A stretch of 64,000 nucleotides of DNA from JALXCH01 sp964495805 (GTDB taxonomy: Bacteria; Calditrichota; Calditrichia; RBG-13-44-9), in NCBI GenBank assembly GCA_964495805.1, contig CAZBWV010000042.1, positions 66,993 through 130,992 of the forward strand, in the 5' to 3' direction. Position numbers and translations under genes: made by a program. The number at the start of each line of letters is the position of its first letter. The stretch's first letter is position 1. Below the pieces are notes generated by a model that was not told the DNA's origin, searched no databases, and saw only the letters and a list, made by a program, of their open reading frames with translations. Below are positions 52,980 through 62,049 of this stretch, piece by piece.

Positions 52980-53840
52980 ATGCCGGACATCTGGACCGTA
53001 CAAAAAGTTCTCACCTGGACTACTGAGCATTTTACCCACCATCAGGTTCCAGAACCCCGTTTAAGCGCCGAGTTGCTTCTTGCTCACATCCTTCACCTCC
53101 GGCGCATCGACCTGTATTTGCAATTCGAACGGATTTTAACTCCGGAAGAGCTCTCCCGGTACAAGCAGGTCATTTTGCGTCGGGTGCGCATGGAACCGGT
53201 GCAATATATCACCGGCGAGCAGGAATTTATGGGACTTACGTTTCGGGTAACCCCGGCGGTACTCATTCCCCGCCCGGAAACCGAACTGCTGGTGGAACAG
53301 GTGTTGCGGGACTTCCCGGAGAAGAACGAATCCATACGGGTTCTGGATGTGGGAACCGGTAGTGGCGCCATTGCTCTCAGTCTGGCTCATTTCAGACCCC
53401 GATGGCAGATTCTGGCTATCGATAGCAGTGCAGCGGCGCTGGAGGTGGCTCAGACCAATGCCCGCCAGCTGCAGCTCTCCAATGTCCGTTTCCTGCACGC
53501 AGATGCATTGCAGTTTACTGTTCCACCGGAAAAACGCTTTTCGCTCATTGTGAGCAATCCCCCTTACGTCTCCCGGCAGGATTACCAGAAACTGCATCCC
53601 CAGGTGCGCGAGTACGAACCGCGGGAAGCGTTACTGGCCGGGGAAGAGGGAATGGATTTTTACCGACAGTTTTTACCCCGCTTGCCGGAATTGCTCACAC
53701 CAGGCGGACGAATTTATCTGGAAATGGGTTATGACCAGAAAGAAAAATTAGTTAAATTATTGAATCAATTAAATTTCCCGAAGGTACAGTTTACCCGGGA
53801 TTACCGGAATATCGACCGGATTGTGAGGATAGAATTGTGA
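52980..53840 (+). CDS. prmC: Release factor glutamine methyltransferase PrmC
   Basis: A 286-residue SAM-dependent enzyme that methylates the GGQ glutamine of release factors. N-terminal helical domain (1-80), then the methyltransferase with VLDVGTGSGAIALSLA (motif I) and NPPY at 193-196 in VSNPPYVS, the active site. The gene is 96 bp after prfA. Its stop overlaps the GTG start of rnr by 4 bp. Confidence 0.96.
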   Translation: MPDIWTVQKVLTWTTEHFTHHQVPEPRLSAELLLAHILHLRRIDLYLQFERILTPEELSRYKQVILRRVRMEPVQYITGEQEFMGLTFRVTPAVLIPRPETELLVEQVLRDFPEKNESIRVLDVGTGSGAIALSLAHFRPRWQILAIDSSAAALEVAQTNARQLQLSNVRFLHADALQFTVPPEKRFSLIVSNPPYVSRQDYQKLHPQVREYEPREALLAGEEGMDFYRQFLPRLPELLTPGGRIYLEMGYDQKEKLVKLLNQLNFPKVQFTRDYRNIDRIVRIEL

Positions 53841-56020
53841 CAGAAAAGAAAAATAAGAAATCGAAGAAGAAACCTACCGAATCGGAGGTGAATTTTCACC
53901 AGGCGATTGTCCGATTGTTAAAGCAGCATCGCGGAAAGGTGCTGACTTTAAAAGAAATGTCCCATGCTCTGCATGTGGATAGGTCCCGTTACCATCTGTT
54001 TCGGGATGCACTCCAGGAACTGGTAAAGCAGGGACGGGTGGTACGGCTGAAAGGTCGGCGTTACACCGTGCCCTCCGGCTTGCGCCGCATTCAGGGAACC
54101 ATCCAGCTTACCCGCAAAGGGTTTGGATTTGTCACCGACGAACGTACCGGTGAGGAAATCTTTATCCCTGCCCAGCACCTCAACACCGCCCTGGACGGCG
54201 ATCTGGTGGAAGTGCAACTGTTTGCCGTTTCCCGCGGACGCAACAAAGAAGGTCAGGTGGTGGCGGTACTGAAACGCAATCGCACCACTTTTGTGGGGAC
54301 CTATCATAAAAGCGAATACTACGGATTTGTGGTGCCGGACGACCCCCGCATCTATCGCGATTTTTTCATCCAGCCAAAAAACGACCTGCATGCCCGGGAT
54401 GGCCAGAAAGTGGTGGTGGAATTCCTGAAGTGGGAAAAATCGTCTCTGAACCCCGAAGGGCGCATTGTGGAGATTTTAGGTTTCCCGGGTGAGCCCGGAG
54501 TGGATGTGGTGAGCGTGGCCAAGGGATTCGGGCTCCCCATGGCTTTCCCCTCCAGAGTGGAGGAACAGGCGCGCAAAATTCGCATTCGGCTTACCCCTAA
54601 ATTGCTTGCCGCACGCCTTGATCTGCGGGACTGGCTCATTTTTACCATCGATCCCGAAGATGCCAGAGATTTTGACGATGCTGTCTCTCTGGACAAACTG
54701 CCCAACGGTAATTTCCGGCTGGGCGTCCACATTGCCGACGTCAGCTATTTTGTGCCGGAAAACTCCGCTCTGGATCGCGAAGCGCTGAAGCGAGGCACCA
54801 GTGTGTATCTGGTGGATCGGGTGGTACCCATGTTGCCGGAACATCTGTCTAACCAGATTTGCAGCCTTCAACCCGATGAAGACCGGCTGACCTTCAGTTG
54901 CATTATGGAGATAACTCCGGCCGGGGAGCTGGTCAATTACCAGATTACTCCTTCGATTATCCGCAGCAAGCGACGGTTTCATTACGAAGAGGTGCAGCAA
55001 ATTATTGATGATCCCAACAGCCGCGATCCTTATGCGGATATTTTGCGTCAGATGCGCGACTTCAGCCGGGTTCTGAAAAAAAAGCGCCTGGAGAAGGGCA
55101 GTATCGACTTCGAAACGCCGGAGGTAAAATTCAAACTGGACGAGCGGGGCAAACCGGTGGAGATTATTCCCGTCCGGCGTTTGCAGAGCCATGAACTCAT
55201 CGAGGAGTTCATGCTCATGGCTAACCAGACCGTAGCACGGCATATCCGTCGCATCTCCGGCAAGGGGAAGCCCCGTCCTTTCATCTACCGTGTTCACGAA
55301 CGACCGGACAGCGAAAAGATCGAGAAGTTCGAGCGCTTCCTGAATGCCCTGGGGCACCGCGTGAAAATTCCTCACAACGTAACTCCCAAACAGTTCCAGG
55401 AGATTCTGCAAAAAGTTTCCGGCACCAAAGATGACATCCTGATTAAAGAAGTGGCACTGCGCACCATGATGAAAGCGCAGTATTCCATTAAAAACATCGG
55501 GCATTTTGGGCTGGCGTTCGAGGACTACACCCACTTTACTTCCCCAATTCGGCGCTACCCCGATCTGGAAGTGCACCGTCTGCTCAAACTTTACGCCGGT
55601 AAAGTTTCTCCCAAAGTCATCCGTCCGCTCAAAAAAGAACTAAAGAAAATTGCCGATCGGAGCTCCGAACGCGAACGGGTGGCACTGGAAGCCGAACGTC
55701 AGAGCGTGAAAATCAAGCAGGTGGAATGGATTGCCGACCACGTGGGAGAAACCTTCCCGGGAATTATCTCCGGAGTAACCGCTTACGGAATCTTTGTGGA
55801 GATCATTCCGTATCTTATCGAAGGATTCATCCGTATCGAAAACATGGTGGACGACTTTTACATTTACGATGAGAAGACCTATTCCCTGGTGGGCAAGGAG
55901 TTTGGGCAGGTTTACCGATTGGGGGATGAGGTTACCATTCAGGTGGAGCGGGTGGATCGCGAAACCAACGAAGTGGATTTTACCCTGGTATATGGGAGAA
56001 AAAAGAAAAAGTCCGGATAG
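53837..56020 (+). CDS. rnr: Ribonuclease R
   Basis: A 727-residue 3'-5' exoribonuclease. Order: N-terminal helix-turn-helix-like region (about 15-75), cold-shock domains (about 80-235), RNB catalytic domain with DPEDARDFDDA at 272-282 (metal-binding Asp residues), and an S1 domain near the C-terminus (about 640-725, FPGIISGVTAYGIFVEI), then a basic tail. Start is GTG 53837 with 4-bp overlap to prmC. RNase R degrades structured RNA and takes part in RNA quality control. Confidence 0.96.
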   Translation: MTEKKNKKSKKKPTESEVNFHQAIVRLLKQHRGKVLTLKEMSHALHVDRSRYHLFRDALQELVKQGRVVRLKGRRYTVPSGLRRIQGTIQLTRKGFGFVTDERTGEEIFIPAQHLNTALDGDLVEVQLFAVSRGRNKEGQVVAVLKRNRTTFVGTYHKSEYYGFVVPDDPRIYRDFFIQPKNDLHARDGQKVVVEFLKWEKSSLNPEGRIVEILGFPGEPGVDVVSVAKGFGLPMAFPSRVEEQARKIRIRLTPKLLAARLDLRDWLIFTIDPEDARDFDDAVSLDKLPNGNFRLGVHIADVSYFVPENSALDREALKRGTSVYLVDRVVPMLPEHLSNQICSLQPDEDRLTFSCIMEITPAGELVNYQITPSIIRSKRRFHYEEVQQIIDDPNSRDPYADILRQMRDFSRVLKKKRLEKGSIDFETPEVKFKLDERGKPVEIIPVRRLQSHELIEEFMLMANQTVARHIRRISGKGKPRPFIYRVHERPDSEKIEKFERFLNALGHRVKIPHNVTPKQFQEILQKVSGTKDDILIKEVALRTMMKAQYSIKNIGHFGLAFEDYTHFTSPIRRYPDLEVHRLLKLYAGKVSPKVIRPLKKELKKIADRSSERERVALEAERQSVKIKQVEWIADHVGETFPGIISGVTAYGIFVEIIPYLIEGFIRIENMVDDFYIYDEKTYSLVGKEFGQVYRLGDEVTIQVERVDRETNEVDFTLVYGRKKKKSG

Positions 56021-56192
56021 CAGGCGAAATCCGGCGGCAGAGGTATTCTAAAATCCGACAAAGGGTGCTCATCTCTGCGGGGCAGTATCGTTATTCAAAA
56101 GCGGGGCGGGTTTGTCCCCGGCACATCGAAAATGCTTTAGCTGTTGAGTGAAAAGGGTCAATCCAGAAGGGAACGATTCTGTAAAGGAAACA

Positions 56193-58763
56193 ATGATCAT
56201 GCGCCCGTGGTTGCACTTTCTGGTATTTTTAGGGATGGTTTTGATGATCGGACTGAGTCCCGATGAGCTTCGGGCGCAGGATACCCCGGTTCAGTCCGGA
56301 CGTTCTTTAACGGTCGTGCCTTCCGATTCTGCCGCTTTAACCGACACCCTTACTCCCCCCAAACAGAGCGACATCGAAGGACCGGTGAAATACCGGGCGG
56401 AAAAAATTACCTTTTCCATGGACAAACGCCGCACTTTTCTGGAAGGCAATGTACGGATTGAATACCAGAATATGAAGCTGGAAGCTGGACGGGTGATGAT
56501 TGATTGGAAGAAGAACGTGATGGTTGCCACCGGTGTGGCAGATAGCACCGATTCCCTGGGGAATCCCGTTTACAGCGGGTTACCTGTATTCAGCGAACGG
56601 GGCAGCGAACCCATTCATGGCTTTCGCCTGGAATACGACTTTAAACACCAGCGCGGCAAAGTGCTGGAAGGGCGCACCAATATGGAGCCCGGTTACTACC
56701 GCGGCGAACTGATTAAAAAAGTTGGCAAAAAGACTCTTCTGGTCAAAGAAGGATATTTTACCAGTTGCGACAGCATCGAGCATCCCCACTACTATTTTAA
56801 AGCGGACAAGATGCGCATCATTGTCAACAAGCGGGCAGTGGCAAAGCCCATTTACATGTACATTGCGGATATTCCGGTATTTGCCATTCCGTTTGGCGTA
56901 TTCCCCATGGAGAAGGGGCGTCGTTCCGGTTTTATTATTCCCAAGTTCGGAACCAGCAGTTACGGTGGCCGTTATTTGCGCGATTTTGGTTACTACTGGG
57001 CGGCGTCGCAATACTGGGATGCCACCCTGTTGAGCACATTTTACGAACGCACCGGCACGGTTTACTCCGGGGAGTTCCGCTATAAGAAGCGGTACAATTT
57101 TAGTGGCAACGTGCTGGTGCACTATGCCCCGCGGGATGTGACCACGGGACAAAAAAAGCAGCGCTGGAGCATCCGTTTCAATCACAATCAGAAAATCGGG
57201 GAAACCATGACCCTGAACGGAAGCGGACAGTTTGTCAGCGACCGCACCTTCATGAAAAATTACTCCAACAATCTGGAGAACCGCCTGGACCAGATCATTT
57301 CCACGAACGTTAACTTCTCCAAGCGCTGGCCCAATTCCAAAAATTCGTTGAATGTGAGCATTCGGCGCAACGAAAACCTGCAGACCGGCAACCTGGACTA
57401 CACCCTGCCGCGCATTTCGTTTTCCCATACTCAGTCCAATTTAATCCCGTTTAATCCCGCTAAAAGCCACAAAAAACGCTGGTACCATAACATTACTTAC
57501 AATTTCACGAGCGATTTTCAGGCGGATGGCAGTAAACAACTGCAGCCGGATTCCAGTTTTCTGAAAAAACAGCGGATGGGCTGGCAGCACCGCGGTGGGC
57601 TCTCATTGAATTTCAATCTGCTGAAATATTTTCGGTACCGGCAGAGCGTTTCGTTCCAGGAGTTGTGGGTGCCGGAATATTACCAGTACACCTGGGTGGA
57701 CTCCCTGAATAGCGCCATTGCCGATACCGTCCGTAAACCGCGCGCCCGTCACACGGTGAATACCCAGCTGGGGCTCACCACTACCCTTTATGGTTTGTTC
57801 GAAATACCTTTCTCACCCCTTAAGCTCATCCGCCACAAAATAGACCCGACCATCCGGTTCACTTTTACTCCTGACTATACCGATCCCCGTTTCGACTACG
57901 TCCAGACGTTTGTGGATAGCACCGGCCATCGCCGATATTATGACCGGTTTACCGGCAATCCTTTCGGAGGAACACCCACCGGCGAATCGCGGATGATGTC
58001 CATTTCGCTGGGCAACCTGTTTCAGGGCAAATGGATTCATAACGGACAGGAGAAAAAGATTGATCTGTTCCATTACGATTTATCCACTGCGTACAATTTT
58101 TTAGCGGATAGTCTGAAGTGGCGGGACATTAGCAGTAGCCTTCGCACCCGCGCTACCCGGAATTTCAACTTCAGCATGACCGTAACCCATAGTCTGTACA
58201 AAGTCGGGCACCAGGGGTACGGACGCCGAAATGAGTATGTATGGGAGAATGGTTTTTCCCTACCGCGGTTGGTTAACCTCCGATTTTCCACGGACATTCA
58301 TCTGGCTCCGCCCGCGCGGAAGGAAGAAGAGAAAAAAGCCCCATCGACTGCCGACACGACCGAAACCCCGTTATCCACATATGCGGAATCCCTGGTGGGT
58401 AACCGCGATATGGAAGCCCTGCGTAATCTGAAATTCCCCTGGGATGTGACCGTCAACCTGGTGTACAATGTGAATCGGAGAAACATCCATCAAATTCAAA
58501 AAGATTTTACTGCCAGCGTGAATGCACGTCTGGAGATTACCCGCAACTGGCGAATTCAGTATTCCGCCAGTTTCGATTTGATAAACAAAGAGATTGCTCA
58601 TCAAAGCTTCAATATTTACCGGGATTTACACTGCTGGGAGATGTCCTTTAACTGGCAGCCCAATCCGGTGTACAGTTCGTTTACCTTTGAGATTCACATC
58701 AAAGAACCGATGTTGCGGGATATTAAATTAACCAAGAGCAGTGGCGGGTATTTGCCATTTTAG
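56193..58763 (+). CDS. lptD: LPS-assembly outer-membrane protein LptD
   Basis: About 856 residues from ATG 56193 (AAGGAAA just upstream; the GTG at 56148 lacks a site and would extend a signal peptide needlessly). Signal peptide, then an OstA/LptA-like beta-jellyroll (about 60-240, ITFSMDKRRTFLEGNVRIEY, YRGELIKKVGKKTLLVKEGY), then the long barrel with the LptD-typical FPMEKGRRSGFIIPKFG and a C-terminal CWEMSFNW. LptD places LPS in the outer leaflet with LptE. Only two cysteines exist, Cys192 in the N-terminal domain and Cys814 near the end, so one disulfide between the domains is likely. Its presence shows an LPS-bearing outer membrane. Confidence 0.93.
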   Translation: MIMRPWLHFLVFLGMVLMIGLSPDELRAQDTPVQSGRSLTVVPSDSAALTDTLTPPKQSDIEGPVKYRAEKITFSMDKRRTFLEGNVRIEYQNMKLEAGRVMIDWKKNVMVATGVADSTDSLGNPVYSGLPVFSERGSEPIHGFRLEYDFKHQRGKVLEGRTNMEPGYYRGELIKKVGKKTLLVKEGYFTSCDSIEHPHYYFKADKMRIIVNKRAVAKPIYMYIADIPVFAIPFGVFPMEKGRRSGFIIPKFGTSSYGGRYLRDFGYYWAASQYWDATLLSTFYERTGTVYSGEFRYKKRYNFSGNVLVHYAPRDVTTGQKKQRWSIRFNHNQKIGETMTLNGSGQFVSDRTFMKNYSNNLENRLDQIISTNVNFSKRWPNSKNSLNVSIRRNENLQTGNLDYTLPRISFSHTQSNLIPFNPAKSHKKRWYHNITYNFTSDFQADGSKQLQPDSSFLKKQRMGWQHRGGLSLNFNLLKYFRYRQSVSFQELWVPEYYQYTWVDSLNSAIADTVRKPRARHTVNTQLGLTTTLYGLFEIPFSPLKLIRHKIDPTIRFTFTPDYTDPRFDYVQTFVDSTGHRRYYDRFTGNPFGGTPTGESRMMSISLGNLFQGKWIHNGQEKKIDLFHYDLSTAYNFLADSLKWRDISSSLRTRATRNFNFSMTVTHSLYKVGHQGYGRRNEYVWENGFSLPRLVNLRFSTDIHLAPPARKEEEKKAPSTADTTETPLSTYAESLVGNRDMEALRNLKFPWDVTVNLVYNVNRRNIHQIQKDFTASVNARLEITRNWRIQYSASFDLINKEIAHQSFNIYRDLHCWEMSFNWQPNPVYSSFTFEIHIKEPMLRDIKLTKSSGGYLPF

Positions 58764-58834
58764 ATTTTCGGAACTGAGACAAAAAGCAGTAAACAGAACC
58801 GGGGCGGTGCGAATTTAATGGAAAAGGTGCCAGG

Positions 58835-59689
58835 ATGATTTATCTGATATTCAGCATTTTGTCCAGCGTATTGGTAGCAGTGGTGATTCGCCGGAACGAA
58901 GCCCGGCGATTGGACCGCCTGGGCGTGATGTTGTTTAATTACCTGGCTGCACTGGTAGTGGGCACCATCCTGAACGGGGTTTCCGGAGAAATGGGGTTGA
59001 ACCTTCGGCTCCTGCCCATTGCGCTGGCCACTGCTACCATTTTTGTCTCTGCTTTTATTGTTTACATGGTCGCCATTCAACGGTTGGGAATTGCCATTCC
59101 GGTCACCGTGACCCGCCTATCGGTGGTTATTCCTGTGATTGGGTCGTTATTGCTGTACGCCGAGCGGCTGTCCCCGCATCAGTATCTGGGACTTCTTCTG
59201 GCTCTGGTCGCCATCTACCTGTTCAGCTGGCAATCGGAAGCGAAACGAAACCGCCGGTGGAGCAATACCCGAACAGGTTTTGTAATTCCTCTGCTTCTGT
59301 TTGTGTTGATGGGTTCCGGCGACATGAGCCTGAAGGTATTCCAGGAGCAATTTGGTAGTCAGTGGATGATGCCTTATATGCTGCTGGTTTTTTTCCTGTC
59401 CGGGGTACTGACCGCGGTCCTGGTGGTGTGGCGTCGGGTTCCGTTAAACCGGGCGGTAGCAGTGGGTGGAATGCTGCTGGGGCTGGCCAATTTCGCTTCG
59501 GCTTATTTCATCCTGAAAGTGCTGCAACATTTACCGGGAGCACTGGCTTTTCCCCTGAATAATATCGGGATCATATTGCTTTCCACTCTGGTGGGTTACC
59601 TCTGGTGGGAGGAGAAGATCACCCTTCGGGTGGGAAGCGCTATTGTATTAGCTGTAATTGCCGTGCTGTTGCTTACTCTGAATGCCTGA
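58835..59689 (+). CDS. EamA-family (DMT) transporter
   Basis: A 284-residue inner-membrane protein with ten hydrophobic segments in two repeats of five, the layout of the drug/metabolite transporter (EamA) family. Its first segment starts at residue 1, without a cytoplasmic lead. Segment-four region LGIAIPVTVTRLSVVIPV and the second-half counterpart LPGALAFPLNNIGIILLSTL are typical. Substrate unknown. It lies 71 bp after lptD and could be cotranscribed. Confidence 0.85.
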   Translation: MIYLIFSILSSVLVAVVIRRNEARRLDRLGVMLFNYLAALVVGTILNGVSGEMGLNLRLLPIALATATIFVSAFIVYMVAIQRLGIAIPVTVTRLSVVIPVIGSLLLYAERLSPHQYLGLLLALVAIYLFSWQSEAKRNRRWSNTRTGFVIPLLLFVLMGSGDMSLKVFQEQFGSQWMMPYMLLVFFLSGVLTAVLVVWRRVPLNRAVAVGGMLLGLANFASAYFILKVLQHLPGALAFPLNNIGIILLSTLVGYLWWEEKITLRVGSAIVLAVIAVLLLTLNA

Positions 59690-59777
59690 AAGGAACCATA
59701 CGTTCCCCGGGGCAAAGGTAAAAATTTTCATCCCTAACGAACCGAATGGTACTTCCCGGATAAATCCGTGAATAATT

Positions 59778-59807
59778 TTGACATTTGCGGCAAAATTCCG
59801 TAATTTG
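59778..59807 (+). promoter_or_regulatory. Probable promoter of the STAS gene (TTGACA-N17-TAATTTG)
   Basis: A perfect TTGACA at 59778-59783 and TAATTT followed by G at 59801-59807 are 17 nt apart, about 33 nt before the STAS start. Confidence 0.6.
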
Positions 59808-59839
59808 CCCGTCGAAACGTGAAAAATGAGGTGAAAGGA

Positions 59840-60184
59840 ATGGATATTCAATATGCTACCGAAAAGCAGAATGAGGTGCTGGTGTTCACTGTTCTGGATG
59901 AATTTGTGAACCATTCCAATGCCGCCTCCCTGAAGGAAAAACTGTTTGTGGAAATTGCGGAGGGGAATTCGCAATTAGTGTTGAATCTGGGGAATGTGCG
60001 GGAGCTGGACAGCTCGGGTCTGGGGGCGCTGTTATTCGGGAAGCGGCAGGCCAACAATGCCGGTGGCGATATGGTGCTGGCAACTGTTGCTCCGGGTGTG
60101 GAGAACATGATCCGGATTGCTCAGCTTTCCCATGTGTTTCAGATATTCCCCGATGTGCCCAGCGCAGTCAATTTTTTTTCGTGA
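59840..60184 (+). CDS. STAS-domain protein (anti-sigma factor antagonist type)
   Basis: A 114-residue single-domain STAS protein from ATG 59840 (GAGGTGAAAGG just upstream; an in-frame GTG at 59819 is less likely). The loop ELDSSGLGALLFG carries the serine that is phosphorylated in SpoIIAA-type proteins. These proteins take part in partner-switching with anti-sigma kinases, or in transporter control. No anti-sigma kinase is in this window. TonB and ExbB genes follow, 38 bp later for TonB. Confidence 0.88.
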   Translation: MDIQYATEKQNEVLVFTVLDEFVNHSNAASLKEKLFVEIAEGNSQLVLNLGNVRELDSSGLGALLFGKRQANNAGGDMVLATVAPGVENMIRIAQLSHVFQIFPDVPSAVNFFS

Positions 60185-60222
60185 GGCGAACTAATTGTAG
60201 TTGAAACTGTTTAAAAGGAGAA

Positions 60223-61176
60223 ATGCGCCAGATTGGGAATGGGTCGCCCATTCGGTTCAGAGTAATGGAAAATAGAGAACGCAAAGCTTTAATCATATCC
60301 ATTGTGGTTTCGGTGTTGTTGCACCTGATTGGGTTGTTCCTGCTGCAAAAGGATTTTTTGTTGGGTTCCACTGCAGTGAAACAACCGGAACAGCCCAAAC
60401 CACTGGAGTTAGTGTTTGAGCAACCCAAACCGCAACCGCCGGAGGAAGAACAACCTCCCCAAAAATTTTACGAACTGGTGGAAAATCCCAATGCCACCCG
60501 GGACAAACCCACCGAAACAGACCGTCTTTCTACTGAATCGTCGGTGAATCGGGCGCCCGAAATCTCCGACAATCAGGCCCGGCTGGTACCCGGTGCGGAG
60601 GTGGAAAACGAAAAGATGCAAACATCCAGCAGCCGGGAGGCTGATCCGCAGTTGCTGGAAGCGGTGCGAAACGCCATGCTGGCGTATAAATCGTCTCATA
60701 CTTTTAGCAAAGATTTGCTGGCAGGTAAGAAGGGGGAACAGAACAAGCCGGCGGAGGAACCGCAAAAATCGAAACAAAATAAAAGGCGGGGAGAAACGGA
60801 GGTTCAGCTGGAAAGCTTCAAAGCCGATTTGATCGGCGATTTTGCCCTGAGCACCTATGCCTGGGAGTGGGCGCCTTACTGGCTGGCGTTTAAGCGAAAA
60901 CTCATCCGATTGTGGACCGCACCACCGGCATACTACCCGCTGGGTCTCATCCACGGTTACACCATTGTGCGGTTTAAAGTGTCGCGGGAGGGGAACATGT
61001 ACGATTTCCAGGTGTTGCGCCACGTAGGGCACCACTCTCTGGAGGAGAGTTCGGTTAATGCAATTCACAGTGTATTTCCGTTTCAACCCCTCCCCGATGA
61101 CTTCCCCGATCCTTACCTGGAAGTCACCATTCGAATGATTTATCCGGATTTACGCCAGTTTCGGGCAAATGAATAA
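60223..61176 (+). CDS. TonB-type energy transducer
   Basis: A 317-residue protein with one membrane segment (about 25-43, ALIISIVVSVLLHLIGLFLL), a Pro/Glu/Lys-rich periplasmic linker (about 48-200) and a TonB-like C-terminal domain (about 238-310; GYTIVRFKVSREGNMYDFQV, SSVNAIHSVFPFQPLP). It carries energy from ExbB/ExbD to outer-membrane receptors such as those at 6122 and 34715. ATG 60223 has AAGGAG 2-3 nt upstream, a short spacing; ATG 60268 (MENRERKAL) is an alternative. ExbB follows 125 bp downstream with its own promoter; ExbD is missing here. Confidence 0.85.
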   Translation: MRQIGNGSPIRFRVMENRERKALIISIVVSVLLHLIGLFLLQKDFLLGSTAVKQPEQPKPLELVFEQPKPQPPEEEQPPQKFYELVENPNATRDKPTETDRLSTESSVNRAPEISDNQARLVPGAEVENEKMQTSSSREADPQLLEAVRNAMLAYKSSHTFSKDLLAGKKGEQNKPAEEPQKSKQNKRRGETEVQLESFKADLIGDFALSTYAWEWAPYWLAFKRKLIRLWTAPPAYYPLGLIHGYTIVRFKVSREGNMYDFQVLRHVGHHSLEESSVNAIHSVFPFQPLPDDFPDPYLEVTIRMIYPDLRQFRANE

Positions 61177-61235
61177 ACGGTTGCCAGAGTCCGGAGCGGG
61201 AGATTTTTCGTGACGGACAATTTTCTATCGGCCGT

Positions 61236-61264
61236 TTGAATTCTTTTGTTTTTCGTGTAAATTG
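61236..61264 (+). promoter_or_regulatory. Probable exbB promoter (TTGAAT-N16-TAAATTG)
   Basis: TTGAAT at 61236-61241 and TAAATT followed by G at 61258-61264 are 16 nt apart, about 38 nt before the start chosen for exbB. It sits in the frame extension in front of exbB, arguing against the earlier start codon. Confidence 0.45.
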
Positions 61265-61301
61265 TATTTTTGAACCAATCTATTTGATGAGGGTGACGAA
61301 G

Positions 61302-61952
61302 ATGCTGGAACTGTTTTTCAAAGGCGGATTGATGATGTATTTTCTGCTGCTCACCTCGGTTGTGGCGCTGGCCGTGATTATTGAGCGAACCATCATGCTC
61401 CGCCGAAAGAAGGTGTTGATTCCGGAAGTGGTAACCATGCTGGAACAGATTAAATCTCCCGGAGACCTGCAATTGGCCGAATCCGTGTGCCGAAAATTTG
61501 ATGCACCGTTTACCCGCATCATCTTAACCACCCTGAAGAACCAGGACTTACCGCCGGAGGAATTGCGCAGGTTGGTGGAAGATGAAGGAAAGCAGGAAGT
61601 TCGGGTGTTGCAACGTGGACTCACAACGCTGGAAACGGCTGCCACCATTGCTCCCCTGCTCGGTTTGCTGGGGACGGTACTGGGAATGATCAAAGTGTTC
61701 GATATTATTCAGACGCTGGGAGTGGGGCAGGCCAAGGCATTGTCCGGCGGTATTTCCGAAGCACTTATTACAACCGCAGCCGGGTTGTTTATCGGAATTC
61801 CCACCATGGTGGCTTACATGTACTTTAATCATAAGGCCGAATCGTTTATCCTGGACATGGAAAAATACATCCTGGAATTGTTGAATAAACTGATTCGGTT
61901 CCGTCGCGGGGAAGCCGTTCCGGAAATTGAAAATATTAAGCTCGGTAAATAA
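61302..61952 (+). CDS. exbB: MotA/TolQ/ExbB-family proton channel protein
   Basis: A 216-residue ExbB/TolQ-type channel subunit. ATG 61302 (GAGGG upstream) is preferred to earlier in-frame starts because a promoter overlaps the extension. Three membrane segments: about 10-32, 105-125 and 150-170; the conserved ETAATIAPLLGLLGTVLGMI (about 110-129) and ISEALITTAAGLFIGIP are the family signature. ExbB with ExbD uses the proton gradient to drive TonB. The expected exbD does not follow; the next gene is on the other strand. Confidence 0.92.
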   Translation: MLELFFKGGLMMYFLLLTSVVALAVIIERTIMLRRKKVLIPEVVTMLEQIKSPGDLQLAESVCRKFDAPFTRIILTTLKNQDLPPEELRRLVEDEGKQEVRVLQRGLTTLETAATIAPLLGLLGTVLGMIKVFDIIQTLGVGQAKALSGGISEALITTAAGLFIGIPTMVAYMYFNHKAESFILDMEKYILELLNKLIRFRRGEAVPEIENIKLGK

Positions 61953-61988
61953 CCGGAGGGACATCACGATTCCGATTGTAATTGCAGG

Positions 61989-62010
61989 GCCGGAGCCTGG
62001 CCGGTCCGGC
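61989..62010. terminator. Hairpin after exbB
   Basis: GCCGGA (61989-61994) pairs with TCCGGC (62005-62010) with a 10-nt loop, followed only by TATTT. It lies between exbB and the convergent deacetylase gene and could end either transcript. Confidence 0.35.
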
Positions 62011-62049
62011 TATTTCCGATAGATTGTGCTTTCGGAATTTGAAAATAAA

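Noticed and set aside
54476..55576. A 366-codon open frame antisense to rnr
   Set aside because: It is a shadow of a strongly conserved RNase R gene, has no ribosome binding site and no recognisable domain. Other long antisense frames (for example 62-961 minus, 37217-38152 plus) were rejected for the same reason.
56110..56125. GC-rich hairpin between rnr and lptD as a terminator
   Set aside because: The pairing of GGGG with CCCC is short and no T-run follows.
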